This document shows positions 33,101 through 35,624 of a stretch of DNA of 64,000 nt, in pieces. The translations under genes and the position numbers were made by a program. This DNA comes from Podarcis raffonei (lineage: Eukaryota > Chordata > Lepidosauria > Squamata > Lacertidae). Position 1 is the first letter of the stretch, and each line of letters opens with the position of its first letter. The notes beneath the pieces were generated by a model. The model saw nothing but the letters and a program-made list of their open reading frames with translations, was not told where the DNA came from and did not search any database. The stretch lies in assembly GCF_027172205.1 (NCBI RefSeq), contig NC_070616.1:15614001-15678000 (forward strand). Reading direction: 5' to 3'.

Positions 33101-34972
33101 TTCGAGCCGGGCTTGGAGGGAACTTTTTCTCTGTTCGGCGGTGGAAAGGGGTTGCTGGCCAGGTGGCTCATGCCCCGGGGAGAAAGCCCGCTTCCAAGCA
33201 TCCTCCATCTCCTGGTGGATTGGGCAGAGATACTCAGATTCATACACAGGGTGGAGGGAAGGCCTGTAGATGGCCTGGGTTGGTTCAGACCTTGCCTGGA
33301 GGGAGGTCCGCTTCACGTCTGGCTCCCTGGGAGGAGAGCTCCTTCGGTAGGTGGGTTCAGGGGGTGGTTCAAGGGTGCCCCGCCTCGGATCTGGCTCCCT
33401 GGGAAGAGAGCTCTTCCGGCAAGTGGGTTCTTGGGAGGGCTCATGGGTGCCTCGCCTTGCGTCTGGCTCCCTGGGAGGAGAGCTCCTTCGGCGGGTGGGT
33501 TCAGGGGGCGGTTCAGGGGTGGCCCGCCTCGTGTCTGGCTCCCTGGGAGGAGAGCTCCTTCGGCGGGTGGGTTCAGGGGGCGGTTCAGGGGTGGCCCGCC
33601 TCGTGTCTGGCTCCCTGGGAGGAGAGCTCCTTCGGCGGGTGGGTTCAGGGGGCGGTTCAGGGGTGGCCCGCCTCGTGTCTGGCTCCCTGGGAGGAGAGCT
33701 CTTCCGGCGGGTGGGTCCAGAGTGCGGTTCAAGAGAGCTCCTCCTTGCTTCAGCCTCTGTGGGGAGAGGAAGGGCCAACCACACCTCTGCTTGAGGAGAG
33801 TCGCTCTTTGGGAAAACGGAGACCTTGTAGGCCGGCTCCGTCTGGGTCCACTCGTCCTTGGGGTTGGGGACATGTTTGCGGATGAGTTTCCGAGGTGGCT
33901 GGCAGGTGTCCTGTGGTCCCAATTCCAGTGCCAGCTGAGGAAACGCCTTGGGCACCTGAAAGGATTCCCTTTTGGGGGGATTTACTCGTGCAGAATCCTC
34001 CTTGGGACTTGCCATAGGCCTCAGGTAGCTCTGGGTTGTCACCTGGGGCAAGTCACTCGGATTTGGGGAGATGGGGATGCATCTGTTGTCTACTTGGGTT
34101 CTCCCTATTCTGGATGCAGCCCGGGACCTCTGGTAGATTTCCTCCCGTTGCGAATTGAGGCTCTGTTGCATCGCCATCAGCATCTGGCTGTTCGTCATGG
34201 TGAGCTGCCCCGGCTGGATGGAACACTTGCCGCACCGGTAGTCCACCACCGGCTGAGGAGAGATGTTCCGGATGGACGTCCTCCCTCTCTGCGGAGGACC
34301 CCCGAAGGAGAGCTCGTTTTCTTCCTGACACCCTGACCTCAAGGCAGGTCCCTGGGAGAGCTCACTCGCTCGGCGGGATGAGGTCCCAGCTGGGAGTTCG
34401 CCCCCTTTTGGTGAGGAGGTCCTGCTCCAGAAAGCGTCGCTTCCTCTGTAGGGAGAATTGTTCCGCGGAAGGTCACCCGGTTGTTGGTAGAACGAATTCT
34501 CGGAGACCCCACTCCCTCTCTGCAGAGAAGGGCCCGGAACGAGGTAGTTTGGCCCTCTTGGAGCAGACGGCCTTCGGGGTTCCTCGGCCCCCCTCTGAGA
34601 AAGGGTGCCCTGGGAGACCTCGCTTCCCTTCCGTGAAGAGGCAGCTGGCGGAACGGACAGTCTCCGGGGAGCCTCACTGACGCTCCCCCTCTGGGGCAAT
34701 GCATTCTGGGACAGTTCACTTCCTCGCCGAGGGGAGGAGCTCTGGCCTGCATCGCTCCCTCTGGGGGGCGAGGAGCTTCTCAGAAACTCACTGGCTCTCT
34801 GAGGGCTGCTCCCTCGATGGGACCGGGTGCCGGAGGCTCCTTCTCGTCGAGGGGACGTGTTCCTCTGGGTCTCTCTGCTTCGCCGGGGAGAGCCCTGGCG
34901 GGGCTCTTGGGCTACGTTGGCTGGAACAGGCAGAACCATCCTGGCGGGCGACCCCTTCTCATTGGAGCCCAT
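988..34972 (-). CDS. SEPTIN4: SEPTIN4, 5' part of the gene (spliced, continues off the left edge)
   Basis: Septin-4 is a filament-forming GTPase of the septin cytoskeleton, needed for the sperm annulus and linked to apoptosis through its ARTS isoform. The window holds only N-terminal exons: 34972-32158, 29346-29302, 25582-25575, 4103-3942 and 1314-988. An alternative first exon has its ATG at 13470-13468. All junctions have GT/AG ends and compatible phases (1, 1, 0, 0, 0), giving one open frame across five exons. Identification rests on the last exon, which begins IKHLLKEDSEEAEL (human IKRFLEDTTDDGEL) and ends RPRSPWGRLDPYESDE (human RPRSPWGKLDPYDSSE), immediately before DDKEYVGF of the GTPase region. 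The P-loop and septin-unique element must lie left of position 980. The gene is tail to left, with VPS37D divergent to its right. Septin-4 identity is near certain; the fused long isoform is an inference from phases. Confidence 0.88.
1360..2780. other. SEPTIN4 intron, AT-rich, no recognised gene
   Basis: Mostly AT-rich intronic DNA. 2195-2480 (GGCCGGCTCTAATGTTAGGG...) looks like an interspersed repeat with a relative near 31500-31760. No other structure is seen. Confidence 0.5.
2790..3490 (-). repeat. CR1 LINE 3' fragment split by a Sauria SINE
   Basis: Reverse-complement CR1 words flank the SINE: CTCCTCCATGAGTTTGTCTAG to the left; CAGTTCCACAGTTCAACTA and CCTGAATCTTCCAACATCCA to the right. 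Confidence 0.75.
2876..3217 (+). repeat. Sauria SINE, nested in CR1
   Basis: The tRNA-like head is GTGGCGCTGTGGGTTAAACC with box B GGTTCGAATCC. The body includes GGTACCGCTCCGGCGGGAA and the 3' end is GTCCCTTTACCTTTA. The target duplication TAAGCTG is at 2869-2875 and 3218-3224. It splits a CR1 fragment whose halves rejoin across the insertion. Confidence 0.92.
3678..3735 (-). repeat. CR1 3' terminus, short
   Basis: The reverse-complement CR1 end (TAGAATTATAGATTCGGAAGGGACCC, then AGGAGTCACAGC) is only about 60 bp long, within the SEPTIN4 intron. Confidence 0.6.
3942..4103 (-). CDS. SEPTIN4: SEPTIN4 acidic N-terminal exon (162 nt)
   Basis: The acceptor is CTCGACTCAG| at 4104 and the donor GCA|GTAAGA at 3941. 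The exon is 54 codons in phase 0, reading AAEVEETLPAQDDFTETQ... to ...PARIPREQA. It is rich in Glu, Asp, Pro and Gln and predicts a disordered linker. I do not recognise a domain. The phase matches both the 3-nt start exon near 13.47 kb (giving M-AAEVEE) and the 8-nt microexon near 25.58 kb (giving DEE-AAEVEE), which supports its reality. It could be a lineage-specific or alternatively used exon, because human isoforms join a different short exon to IKRFLEDT. Confidence 0.72.
4375..4745 (-). repeat. CR1 LINE 3' end
   Basis: It begins at the 3' terminus (CATAGAACTTTAGAGCTGGAAGG) and runs back to CTTCCACCATGTCACCTCTTA. It is moderately diverged. Confidence 0.8.
4815..5530 (-). repeat. Cluster of tRNA-Ala-derived SINE pieces, one split by a hAT element
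   Basis: Three adjacent antisense pieces (about 4815-4960, 4976-5395, 5415-5525) share CACTGACCGGCAGCAGCTCT. At the head end they read as the complement of GGGCTGTAGCTCAG...GCATGCAGA...GGTTCAATCC. The head resembles tRNA-Ala(TGC). The second piece is interrupted at 4996-5236. Confidence 0.65.
4996..5236 (-). mobile_element. hAT-type non-autonomous DNA transposon (241 bp)
   Basis: Ends CAGGGTCAGCC and GGTTGCCTACCCCTG. The exact 8-bp duplication ATCTAGTT is at 4988-4995 and 5237-5244. It inserted in a tRNA-Ala SINE. The same family is at 14109-14362. Confidence 0.88.
5540..6150. other. SEPTIN4 intron, no feature seen
   Basis: Unique-looking intronic sequence with a C8 run near 5675. Short frames here lack splice signals or known motifs. 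Confidence 0.4.
6168..6770 (-). repeat. CR1 LINE 3' fragment
   Basis: Typical antisense words include CTTGCTGGATCAGGCC, CATCCTGTTCTCACAGTGGCC, GGCAGGGAGTTCCACAGG and CACTTTCTTCATGTCATGCA. Confidence 0.85.
6890..7570 (+). repeat. Unclassified dispersed repeat, copy A (contains a MITE)
   Basis: Shares CATATAATGCATCTTTGCTTGCA-like, TGCACACTTTGCC and AATGCAAACTAAATCGGATT words with copies at 19160-19500 and 30850-31290. Family not recognised. The MITE at 7150 interrupts it. Confidence 0.55.
7150..7391 (-). mobile_element. Tigger/pogo-like MITE (242 bp)
   Basis: CAGTGGTACCTCAAGTT ... AGGTACCACTG, flanked by TA. It lies inside a dispersed repeat whose uninterrupted copy at 19.3 kb shows the empty site (CACATTAC). 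Confidence 0.85.
7765..7832 (+). repeat. CR1 3' terminus
   Basis: TTCCTGCATTGCAGAGGGTTGG, ACTAGATGACTTTGGAGG and TCCCTTCCAAC...ATATGATTCC: the canonical 3' end in near-consensus form. Confidence 0.8.
7835..8570. other. SEPTIN4 intron, no feature seen
   Basis: Moderately GC-rich with C and G homopolymer runs (8047-8062, 8280-8292). Overlapping short frames are not supported by motifs. Confidence 0.4.
8575..8944 (+). mobile_element. Solo LTR-like fossil of an endogenous retrovirus
   Basis: A 370-bp unit starts TGTTATG and ends TTTCA. It has the parts of an LTR: an upstream region with three near-identical direct repeats of about 50 bp, each holding a CCAAT box (GTCTGATTGGTCCTAG), further CCAAT boxes, a TATA box (TGTATATAAAGC) and AATAAA. 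Flanks TAAGG and TAAAG could be a decayed duplication. No internal region is next to it. Family not certain; moderately old. Confidence 0.6.
9030..9640 (-). repeat. CR1 LINE 3' fragment
   Basis: Antisense CR1 from AAGAACGTAAGAAGCACCTA through GCAGTGAGTTCCACAGTTTA to TTGACCTTTCCCAAACC. It lies directly right of the solo LTR-like element. Confidence 0.82.
9650..10495. other. SEPTIN4 intron, no feature seen
   Basis: AT-rich intronic DNA without recognised repeats, apart from a possible degraded fragment at 10080-10200 (AGCTAAGAAGGGCAACAATGG). Confidence 0.4.
10500..10900 (-). repeat. LINE-like 3' repeat, probably L2 related
   Basis: It starts TTATTTATTTATTTTTCTC...ATTTATATACTGC, then AAAACTGATTAAAACTCGC and GCAAAGATGTTTTTAGCAGG. 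Similar blocks are at 24385-24850, 26440-26860, 42890-43510, 44000-44290, 44690-45110, 45470-45830 and 53680-54080. The L2 assignment rests on recall of squamate repeats. Confidence 0.45.
11421..11468 (+). repeat. Compound (TC)n(AC)n microsatellite
   Basis: Fourteen TC units directly followed by ten AC units; in the SEPTIN4 intron 2 kb left of the CpG island. Confidence 0.95.
11684..11858 (+). repeat. MIR-like CORE-SINE, partial
   Basis: CTCACTGGGTGACCTTGGGC, CTACCTCACAAGGTTGTTGT and the tail match the CORE region. The tRNA head is missing. Confidence 0.7.
11968..12204 (+). repeat. MIR-like CORE-SINE
   Basis: The head is GTTGCATAGTGGTTAGAGAG with box B GGTTCAAATCC, then CACAAGGTTGTTGTGGGGAT and a tail ending in AATAAA-type repeats. 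Confidence 0.78.
12562..12802 (+). repeat. MIR-like CORE-SINE
   Basis: GTTGCCTAGTGGTTAGAGC, GGGTTCAAATCCC, CTCACAGGGTTGTTGTGAGA, and a tail of AAATAAATAG. Confidence 0.78.
12845..13087 (+). repeat. MIR-like CORE-SINE next to the SEPTIN4 CpG island
   Basis: GAGCCAGTGTGCTGTAATGG, GGGTTCAAATCCCC, CGCACAGGGTTGTTGTGAGG, and a tail (AAAT)n then (AGGC)n. It ends within a few tens of bases of the GC-rich island. Confidence 0.8.
13090..13960 (-). promoter_or_regulatory. SEPTIN4: CpG island promoter of the short SEPTIN4 isoform
   Basis: This GC-rich, CpG-rich block contains runs such as CGGCGGCGGCGCC, GCCGGCGCG and CGGGCGCCGG, and contrasts sharply with the AT-rich flanks. It holds the septin start exon (ATG at 13470) on the minus strand. 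No clear TATA box is visible, as expected for a dispersed CpG promoter. Four MIR-like SINEs lie immediately to its left (11684-13087). Confidence 0.65.
13468..13470 (-). CDS. SEPTIN4: SEPTIN4 alternative first exon: start codon directly before the donor
   Basis: In the CpG island the minus strand reads TTCCTGCC-ATG|GTAAGCC: the ATG is the last triplet of the exon and the splice donor follows at 13467. This would give M joined in phase 0 to AAEVEE (162-nt exon) or to IKHLLKED (327-nt exon). A human septin-4 isoform starting MIKRFLED, as I recall it, has the same layout. The 5' untranslated part lies upstream, roughly 13471-13600; the transcription start cannot be fixed from sequence. A second minus-strand donor (GCACAG|GTAGGAGC, exon end near 13193) in the same island may belong to another untranslated first exon. 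Confidence 0.6.
14055..14490 (-). repeat. tRNA-Ala-derived SINE split by a hAT element
   Basis: Antisense SINE: ATCTAGCTCAGTATCGTCTACAC before the insertion, TGATTGGCAGCGGGTTCTCT and AACCTTCTGCATGCAAAGCT after it. Confidence 0.65.
14109..14362 (+). mobile_element. hAT-type non-autonomous DNA transposon (254 bp)
   Basis: Ends CATGGGTAGGCAAAC and TTTGCTGACCCCTG. The exact 8-bp duplication GTCTACAC is at 14101-14108 and 14363-14370. It inserted in a SINE of the same family as the copy at 4996, at a different site. Confidence 0.88.
14510..15090. other. Intron upstream of the short SEPTIN4 promoter
   Basis: No repeat or exon recognised; a CR1 fragment begins at its right end. Confidence 0.4.
15095..15450 (+). 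repeat. CR1 LINE 3' fragment
   Basis: Sense CR1 from GAGAGACGTGGTAGAAGTTT through GGAACTCACTGCCACAGGAA to GGCTACTAGCCAGGATGGCT, near consensus. Confidence 0.85.
15663..16020 (+). repeat. Sauria SINE, full length
   Basis: It starts GGGACGCAGGTGGCGCTGTG and ends CCCTTTACCTTTATCTTCA. The 10-bp duplication CCCAGGTACT flanks it at 15653-15662 and 16021-16030. Near-consensus sequence suggests a young copy. Confidence 0.92.
16120..16235 (+). repeat. CR1 LINE 3' terminus
   Basis: TTTCCCACAGGCATCTGGTT, GTGAGAACAGGATGCTGGAC and CTGATCCAGCAGGGCTCTTA are sense CR1. Confidence 0.8.
16285..16446 (-). repeat. tRNA-Ala-derived SINE
   Basis: AGTCCATCTAGTTCAATAGTG, CTGACCGGCAGCAGTC and CTGCATGCCAAGCAGATGCC...CTACAGCCC: a nearly complete antisense copy. 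Confidence 0.7.
16450..17180. other. SEPTIN4 intron, no feature seen
   Basis: Balanced base composition and several short frames on both strands. No splice-supported exon or repeat is recognised. Confidence 0.4.
17185..17890 (-). repeat. CR1 LINE, long 3' fragment
   Basis: One of the longest CR1 stretches here, antisense from TTAAAGTTGGAGAGTTGGAA through CTTCTCCAGGCTAAAC and ACTCCAGGTATGGCCTGACC to AAGACCCCTAGATACTGTCA. It reaches beyond the usual 3' truncation point, so it is about 0.7 kb. Confidence 0.85.
18070..18331 (+). mobile_element. Tigger/pogo-like MITE with two NRF1-type motifs
   Basis: It starts TA-CAGTGGATGCTCGGGTTG; the right end is diverged (TAACCCAAGGTATAGC). TGCGCATGCGCA (18184-18195) and TGCGCATGCGCG (18215-18226) are close to the NRF1 palindrome. 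Confidence 0.75.
18340..19150. other. SEPTIN4 intron; possible decayed LINE sequence
   Basis: 18830-18960 reads AAATCTAGGCTGGATTACTG and TTGGGGCAGACTTGTAGGAG, resembling LINE ORF2 C-terminal sequence (SRLDYCSA) in degraded form. The rest is unassigned. Confidence 0.4.
19160..19500 (+). repeat. Unclassified dispersed repeat, copy B
   Basis: TTTTTGCACACATTACTTTG and CCTTTAAATGCAAACGGAATC correspond to copy A without the MITE. Confidence 0.55.
20033..20383 (-). repeat. Sauria SINE, nested in a tRNA-Lys SINE
   Basis: The element is inverted: TAAAGGTAAAGGGACCCCTG at the left, and the head ends GCCACCCGCGTCCC at the right. The target duplication (TCAGTTGGTAGAGTA with one mismatch) is at 20018-20032 and 20384-20398 and lies inside the tRNA-Lys-derived head of the host SINE. 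Confidence 0.92.
20474..20738 (-). repeat. MIR-like SINE nested in the tRNA-Lys SINE
   Basis: Read on minus: AAGAGCCAGTGTGGTGTAGT, GGTTAAGAGCGGTAGTCTCG, CGGGTTCGTGTC, GCTGGGTGACCTTGGGCC, and a (CTT)n-like tail at the left end. It lies within the CR1-type tail of the host SINE. Confidence 0.8.
21440..21910 (+). repeat. tRNA-Ala SINE copies with an inserted LINE-like 3' repeat
   Basis: Sense pieces (ACACCTGCTCTGCATGTAGA; ACCTGCTTGGCATCCAGAAG, GAGAGCTGCTGCCAGTCTGT) flank a block at 21511-21650 that begins ATTATTTGTATCCCGCTGTC and contains CCCCAGCCACTCTGGGCAGC. A related block is at 46350-46490. Confidence 0.6.
22015..22256 (+). mobile_element. Tigger/pogo-like MITE (242 bp)
   Basis: CAGTGGTACCTCGGGTTAAG at the left, AACCCGAGGTACCACTG at the right, flanked by TA. 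Near-perfect terminal inverted repeats. Confidence 0.88.
22780..23187 (+). repeat. CR1 LINE 3' fragment
   Basis: Sense CR1 with AGCCTGGAGAAGAGGGAACT, TAGGAAGAACTTTCTGAGG and the 3' end TCCCTTCCAGCTCTATAATT. A Sauria SINE is inserted at its end. Confidence 0.85.
23199..23555 (+). repeat. Sauria SINE at the 3' end of a CR1 copy
   Basis: It starts GGACACAGGTGGCGCTGTGG and ends in two ACCTTT units. The exact 11-bp duplication TATGCATCTAA is at 23188-23198 and 23556-23566. Confidence 0.92.
23640..24040 (+). repeat. CR1 LINE 3' fragment
   Basis: Sense CR1: CATCCCATGAAGCTGAATGT, AAACTGTGGCGCTCACTCC, ACTAGCCAAAATGGCTATG. Confidence 0.82.
24110..24152 (+). repeat. (TTA)n(TAG)n microsatellite
   Basis: Three TTA units then about ten TAG units, directly before a MIR-like SINE. 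Confidence 0.92.
24152..24357 (+). repeat. MIR-like CORE-SINE next to a (TAG)n microsatellite
   Basis: GAGAGCCAGTGTGGTGTGGT, TGCTCACTGGGTGACCTTGG, AGAGTTGTTGTGAGAG, and a tail AATAAATAAATTAAATAAAT. Confidence 0.75.
25098..25388 (+). mobile_element. hAT-type element, same family as the copy at 63665
   Basis: It begins CTGGTTCCCAAAGTGGG and ends AAAGCTTGGGGACCAC, with GTTGAATTAATTCGACC inside. The target duplication is not clear. Confidence 0.7.
25390..26440. other. SEPTIN4 intron around the microexon
   Basis: Repeat-poor intronic DNA flanking the 8-nt exon on both sides, which is unusual for this window and may reflect constraint. Confidence 0.45.
25575..25582 (-). CDS. SEPTIN4: 8-nt SEPTIN4 microexon (ACGAAGAG)
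   Basis: The minus strand reads ...CCACCAG|ACGAAGAG|GTAAGAGG. The acceptor is preceded by a long pyrimidine-rich tract with no AG dinucleotide from 25585 up to about 25702. A branch-like CACTAAT sits about 95-100 nt upstream (near 25677-25685 on plus). Such AG-exclusion zones are typical of distant branch points. The phases fit exactly: the previous exon ends in phase 1 (AAA G) and the microexon adds AC GAA GAG to give Asp-Glu-Glu and return to phase 0. Without it, the next exon is read in a frame that stops after a dozen codons. Reading the longer upstream stretch as one exon fails because all three frames contain stops. Confidence 0.6.
26875..27012 (-). repeat. CR1 LINE 3' fragment
   Basis: Antisense CR1: CTGCAGGATCAGGCCCATGG, CCAGCATCCTGTTCTCCCAG. 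Confidence 0.75.
27183..27424 (+). mobile_element. Tigger/pogo-like MITE (242 bp)
   Basis: Same family and length as the 22015 copy, flanked by TA. Its right TA (27425-27426) is shared with the next element. Confidence 0.88.
27427..27687 (+). mobile_element. Tigger/pogo-like MITE, second subfamily (261 bp)
   Basis: CAGTCATAGCTCGGGTTG to CATCCCGAGGTACCACTG, flanked by TA. CpG-rich interior with CACTCACGCATGCGCAGATG. Abuts the preceding element. Confidence 0.82.
27735..28612 (-). mobile_element. L2-clade LINE fragment with reverse transcriptase
   Basis: A 240-residue open stretch (27705-28430) carries RT motifs: NYRPVSNLPYLGKVIERAV, FQSGFRPGFGTETAL, LLILLDLSAAFDMVDH, GVPQGAILSPMLFNIFM and YADDTQLYL. 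Upstream sequence of the same ORF continues in another frame (PVLDHFDQILPTDVDRF, near 28450-28510), so the copy has at least one frameshift. FRPGFGTETAL and LDLSAAFDMVDH favour L2 over CR1. It lacks the endonuclease and both ends and is embedded among Tigger-like elements. Confidence 0.85.
28623..28791 (+). mobile_element. Tigger/pogo-like MITE, 3' part only
   Basis: The right half of the 242-bp family (GCTAATGGGGCCTCCTGCTG to GAGGTACCACTG, TA). It starts at the broken edge of the L2 fragment. Confidence 0.78.
28800..30065. other. SEPTIN4 intron around the 45-nt exon
   Basis: 28840-28960 is a short LINE-like 3' piece (GTTTATTTCCCACCTTTTTC). The remainder, including 29400-29850, is GC-moderate and largely free of repeats. 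Confidence 0.4.
29302..29346 (-). CDS. SEPTIN4: SEPTIN4 long-isoform exon encoding VSDEMHTDVLWWLK (45 nt)
   Basis: The acceptor is CTTCCTCTGTTCTAG| at 29347 and the donor AAAG|GTGGGTG at 29301. The exon is 45 nt, phase 1 to phase 1. Only one frame is open: the split Asp codon followed by VSDEMHTDVLWWLK. It is short, Trp/Leu-rich at its end and acidic at its start, like a short binding motif. It links the long upstream exon to the microexon. I do not recognise a named domain. Confidence 0.65.
30071..30504 (+). mobile_element. Tigger/pogo-like element, longer variant (434 bp)
   Basis: TA-CAGTGGTCCTTTGGTTC ... AAGCAAGGTACCACTG-TA, with CTGGAACGGATTAATCC near the right end. Confidence 0.75.
30648..30666 (-). 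promoter_or_regulatory. CTCF-like core motif
   Basis: The minus strand reads CCACTAGGGGGCGGCA, a near-exact CTCF core. It lies in the SEPTIN4 intron between the 32-35 kb exon and the 45-nt exon. Confidence 0.5.
30715..30835 (+). repeat. tRNA-Ala-derived SINE, partial
   Basis: CTGCTTGGCATGCAGAAGGT, CCCCAGTTCAATCCC and GGCATCTCCAATTAA: head plus a little body. A further antisense piece is near 31785-31905 (CACTCTGACTGGCAGCAGCA). Confidence 0.6.
30850..31290 (-). repeat. Unclassified dispersed repeat, copy C (inverted)
   Basis: Antisense relation to copies A and B (TTTTTAATGCAAACTGTG, AAATTCGCTTTTCTCCGAAA). No coding potential. Confidence 0.45.
31908..31990 (-). repeat. CR1 3' terminus, short
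   Basis: ATCATAGATTTGCAGAACTGG and GGTCATCTAGTCCAACCCCT, antisense CR1 end. Equivalent ~70-bp fragments lie at 36553-36635, 38058-38125, 52712-52775 and 58795-58860. Confidence 0.65.
32003..32046 (-). terminator. Poly(A) signals at the end of the long SEPTIN4 exon
   Basis: AATAAA at 32046-32041 (minus) overlaps the TAA stop at 32044-32042. A second AATAAA lies at 32008-32003. Used instead of the donor at 32157, they would give a stand-alone 976-residue protein with a 3' UTR of only tens of bases. Confidence 0.5.
32042..34972 (-). CDS. Long Pro/Ser/Arg-rich coding exon, C17orf47-like (976 aa if read to its stop)
   Basis: A single open frame runs from the ATG at 34972 (context GGCGCCATGG) to TAA at 32044-32042. 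The N-terminal third is a run of loose 10-14 residue repeats built on SPRRGSE/PQRGSE. A segment near residues 250-300 has YRCGKCSIQPGQ and NSQMLMAMQQSLNSQREEIY. The middle holds about six 24-residue repeats (core REPDTRRATPEPPPEPTRRR). Two later modules read SEYLCPIHQEME and SEYRCPFHKEME. Near the end are 14-residue repeats (core APDLREKPCS). The protein would be basic and mostly disordered. In human, C17orf47 lies just 5' of SEPTIN4 on the same strand with about this size, and has, as I recall, been treated as part of SEPTIN4. I infer orthology from position and composition, not alignment. An internal donor GTG-G|GTATGT at 32157 splices it into SEPTIN4. Confidence 0.72.
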   Translation of the reverse strand: MGSNEKGSPARMVLPVPANVAQEPRQGSPRRSRETQRNTSPRREGASGTRSHRGSSPQRASEFLRSSSPPRGSDAGQSSSPRRGSELSQNALPQRGSVSEAPRRLSVPPAASSRKGSEVSQGTLSQRGAEEPRRPSAPRGPNYLVPGPSLQRGSGVSENSFYQQPGDLPRNNSPYRGSDAFWSRTSSPKGGELPAGTSSRRASELSQGPALRSGCQEENELSFGGPPQRGRTSIRNISPQPVVDYRCGKCSIQPGQLTMTNSQMLMAMQQSLNSQREEIYQRSRAASRIGRTQVDNRCIPISPNPSDLPQVTTQSYLRPMASPKEDSARVNPPKRESFQVPKAFPQLALELGPQDTCQPPRKLIRKHVPNPKDEWTQTEPAYKVSVFPKSDSPQAEVWLALPLPTEAEARRSSLEPHSGPTRRKSSPPREPDTRRATPEPPPEPTRRRSSPPREPDTRRATPEPPPEPTRRRSSPPREPDTRRATPEPPPEPTRRRSSPPREPDARRGTHEPSQEPTCRKSSLPREPDPRRGTLEPPPEPTYRRSSPPREPDVKRTSLQARSEPTQAIYRPSLHPVYESEYLCPIHQEMEDAWKRAFSPGHEPPGQQPLSTAEQRKSSLQARLEPAPRGSVPQEPEARRVSLLKDVEAKRTPLQTVPKSTIRVPPWPDSLPQEFQPVYRPASHPESESEYRCPFHKEMEAALSRSAPPGTDIPHRGSLVRETPQHGSLGPAWTQSEPGLDAHQVPRGSLQPTTATIARPRPLSDPEATVNWGLLPPRPLSKFGPQSTWWPLLQPGQSPPTPDVMDRHLSLPAPDFGEKRPSLALDLREKPCSLPAPDLREKPCSSLAPDLREMLSSPPAPDPAKVAAAFPGELEEALGLPQDAISTSSQDLPRQTARFEEPPAHLDQRPQCVGPSSEADDLINLQRGKDPLRFSAFFVGMLQESVGLRLVPPGRAPLEEGRGGCAHQRQGGFAKMK
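33330..33740 (-). repeat. Coding 72-bp minisatellite in the long SEPTIN4 exon
   Basis: About six 72-bp units encode 24-residue repeats with core REPDTRRATPEPPPEPTRRR. The three central units (33498-33713) are nearly identical at DNA level, and the outer ones have diverged. Confidence 0.9.
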
Positions 34973-35141
34973 GGCGCCGCTGGCTTCCCCTGGTCCTCCT
35001 CCGTTGGGGCACAAGCCCTGCCGGCAGTGCTAAGCACAGGTGATCTTGGGCCCTCCATAAAGCACCTGGTTGTTCTGGGAGCATCTTCAAGGGCCCCTCC
35101 ATTTCCTCATCCCAGAGGGTCCTGGCAAGATCACAAAGCCG

Positions 35142-35170
35142 TGATGTCATCCTGCTGGACTGTGACGTCA
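35142..35170 (-). promoter_or_regulatory. Paired CRE motifs upstream of the long SEPTIN4 exon
   Basis: A full palindromic CRE (TGACGTCA, 35163-35170) and a one-mismatch copy (TGATGTCA, 35142-35149) lie 21 bp apart, 170-200 bp upstream of the ATG at 34972. CRE-driven promoters are typical of male germ-cell genes (CREM tau). A possible acceptor (TGTGCTTAG|) near 35032 means an upstream untranslated exon cannot be excluded. Confidence 0.4.
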
Positions 35171-35494
35171 TCAGACACAACCCTGAGGACCTGCCTAGAA
35201 GCCATGGCCTCCTCTCCTATGCACAGCCCTTCAAAGCACTGCATCTCTCTGACCCTGCAATGTTGGCCCTGCATCCCCAGGTCCAAAATGATGAAATTTC
35301 CCTGCAGGTCTGAACAACTTTAAAATAACTCTGTTCCCAAGGCTTTTTTTCAACCAGGACTCACCGGAACTGAGTTCCGGCTCCTCTCAGGTGGGCAACA
35401 TTGCCAGGATGGCGTTCATGGTGAGTTCCCTCTTTTAATAGAAAAATAGCAGTGACTGTTCCAGAGCTTAGAGACAGTTGAACAGACGCCTTTG

Positions 35495-35585
35495 AAAGGT
35501 GGCGGACTTCTCCTTCCTTGGAGGTTTTTATGCAGAGGCTGGATGGCCATCTGTCATGGATGCTTTACGTGTGATCCCTGCATTG

Positions 35586-35624
<39 letters not shown>

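Noticed and set aside
32798-34336. 512-residue open frame on the plus strand opposite the long SEPTIN4 exon
   Set aside because: It mirrors the 72-bp repeats of the minus-strand exon and has a Trp/Gly/Arg-rich composition with no domain. The minus frame is longer, has a good start context, phase-matched splicing and a poly(A) signal.
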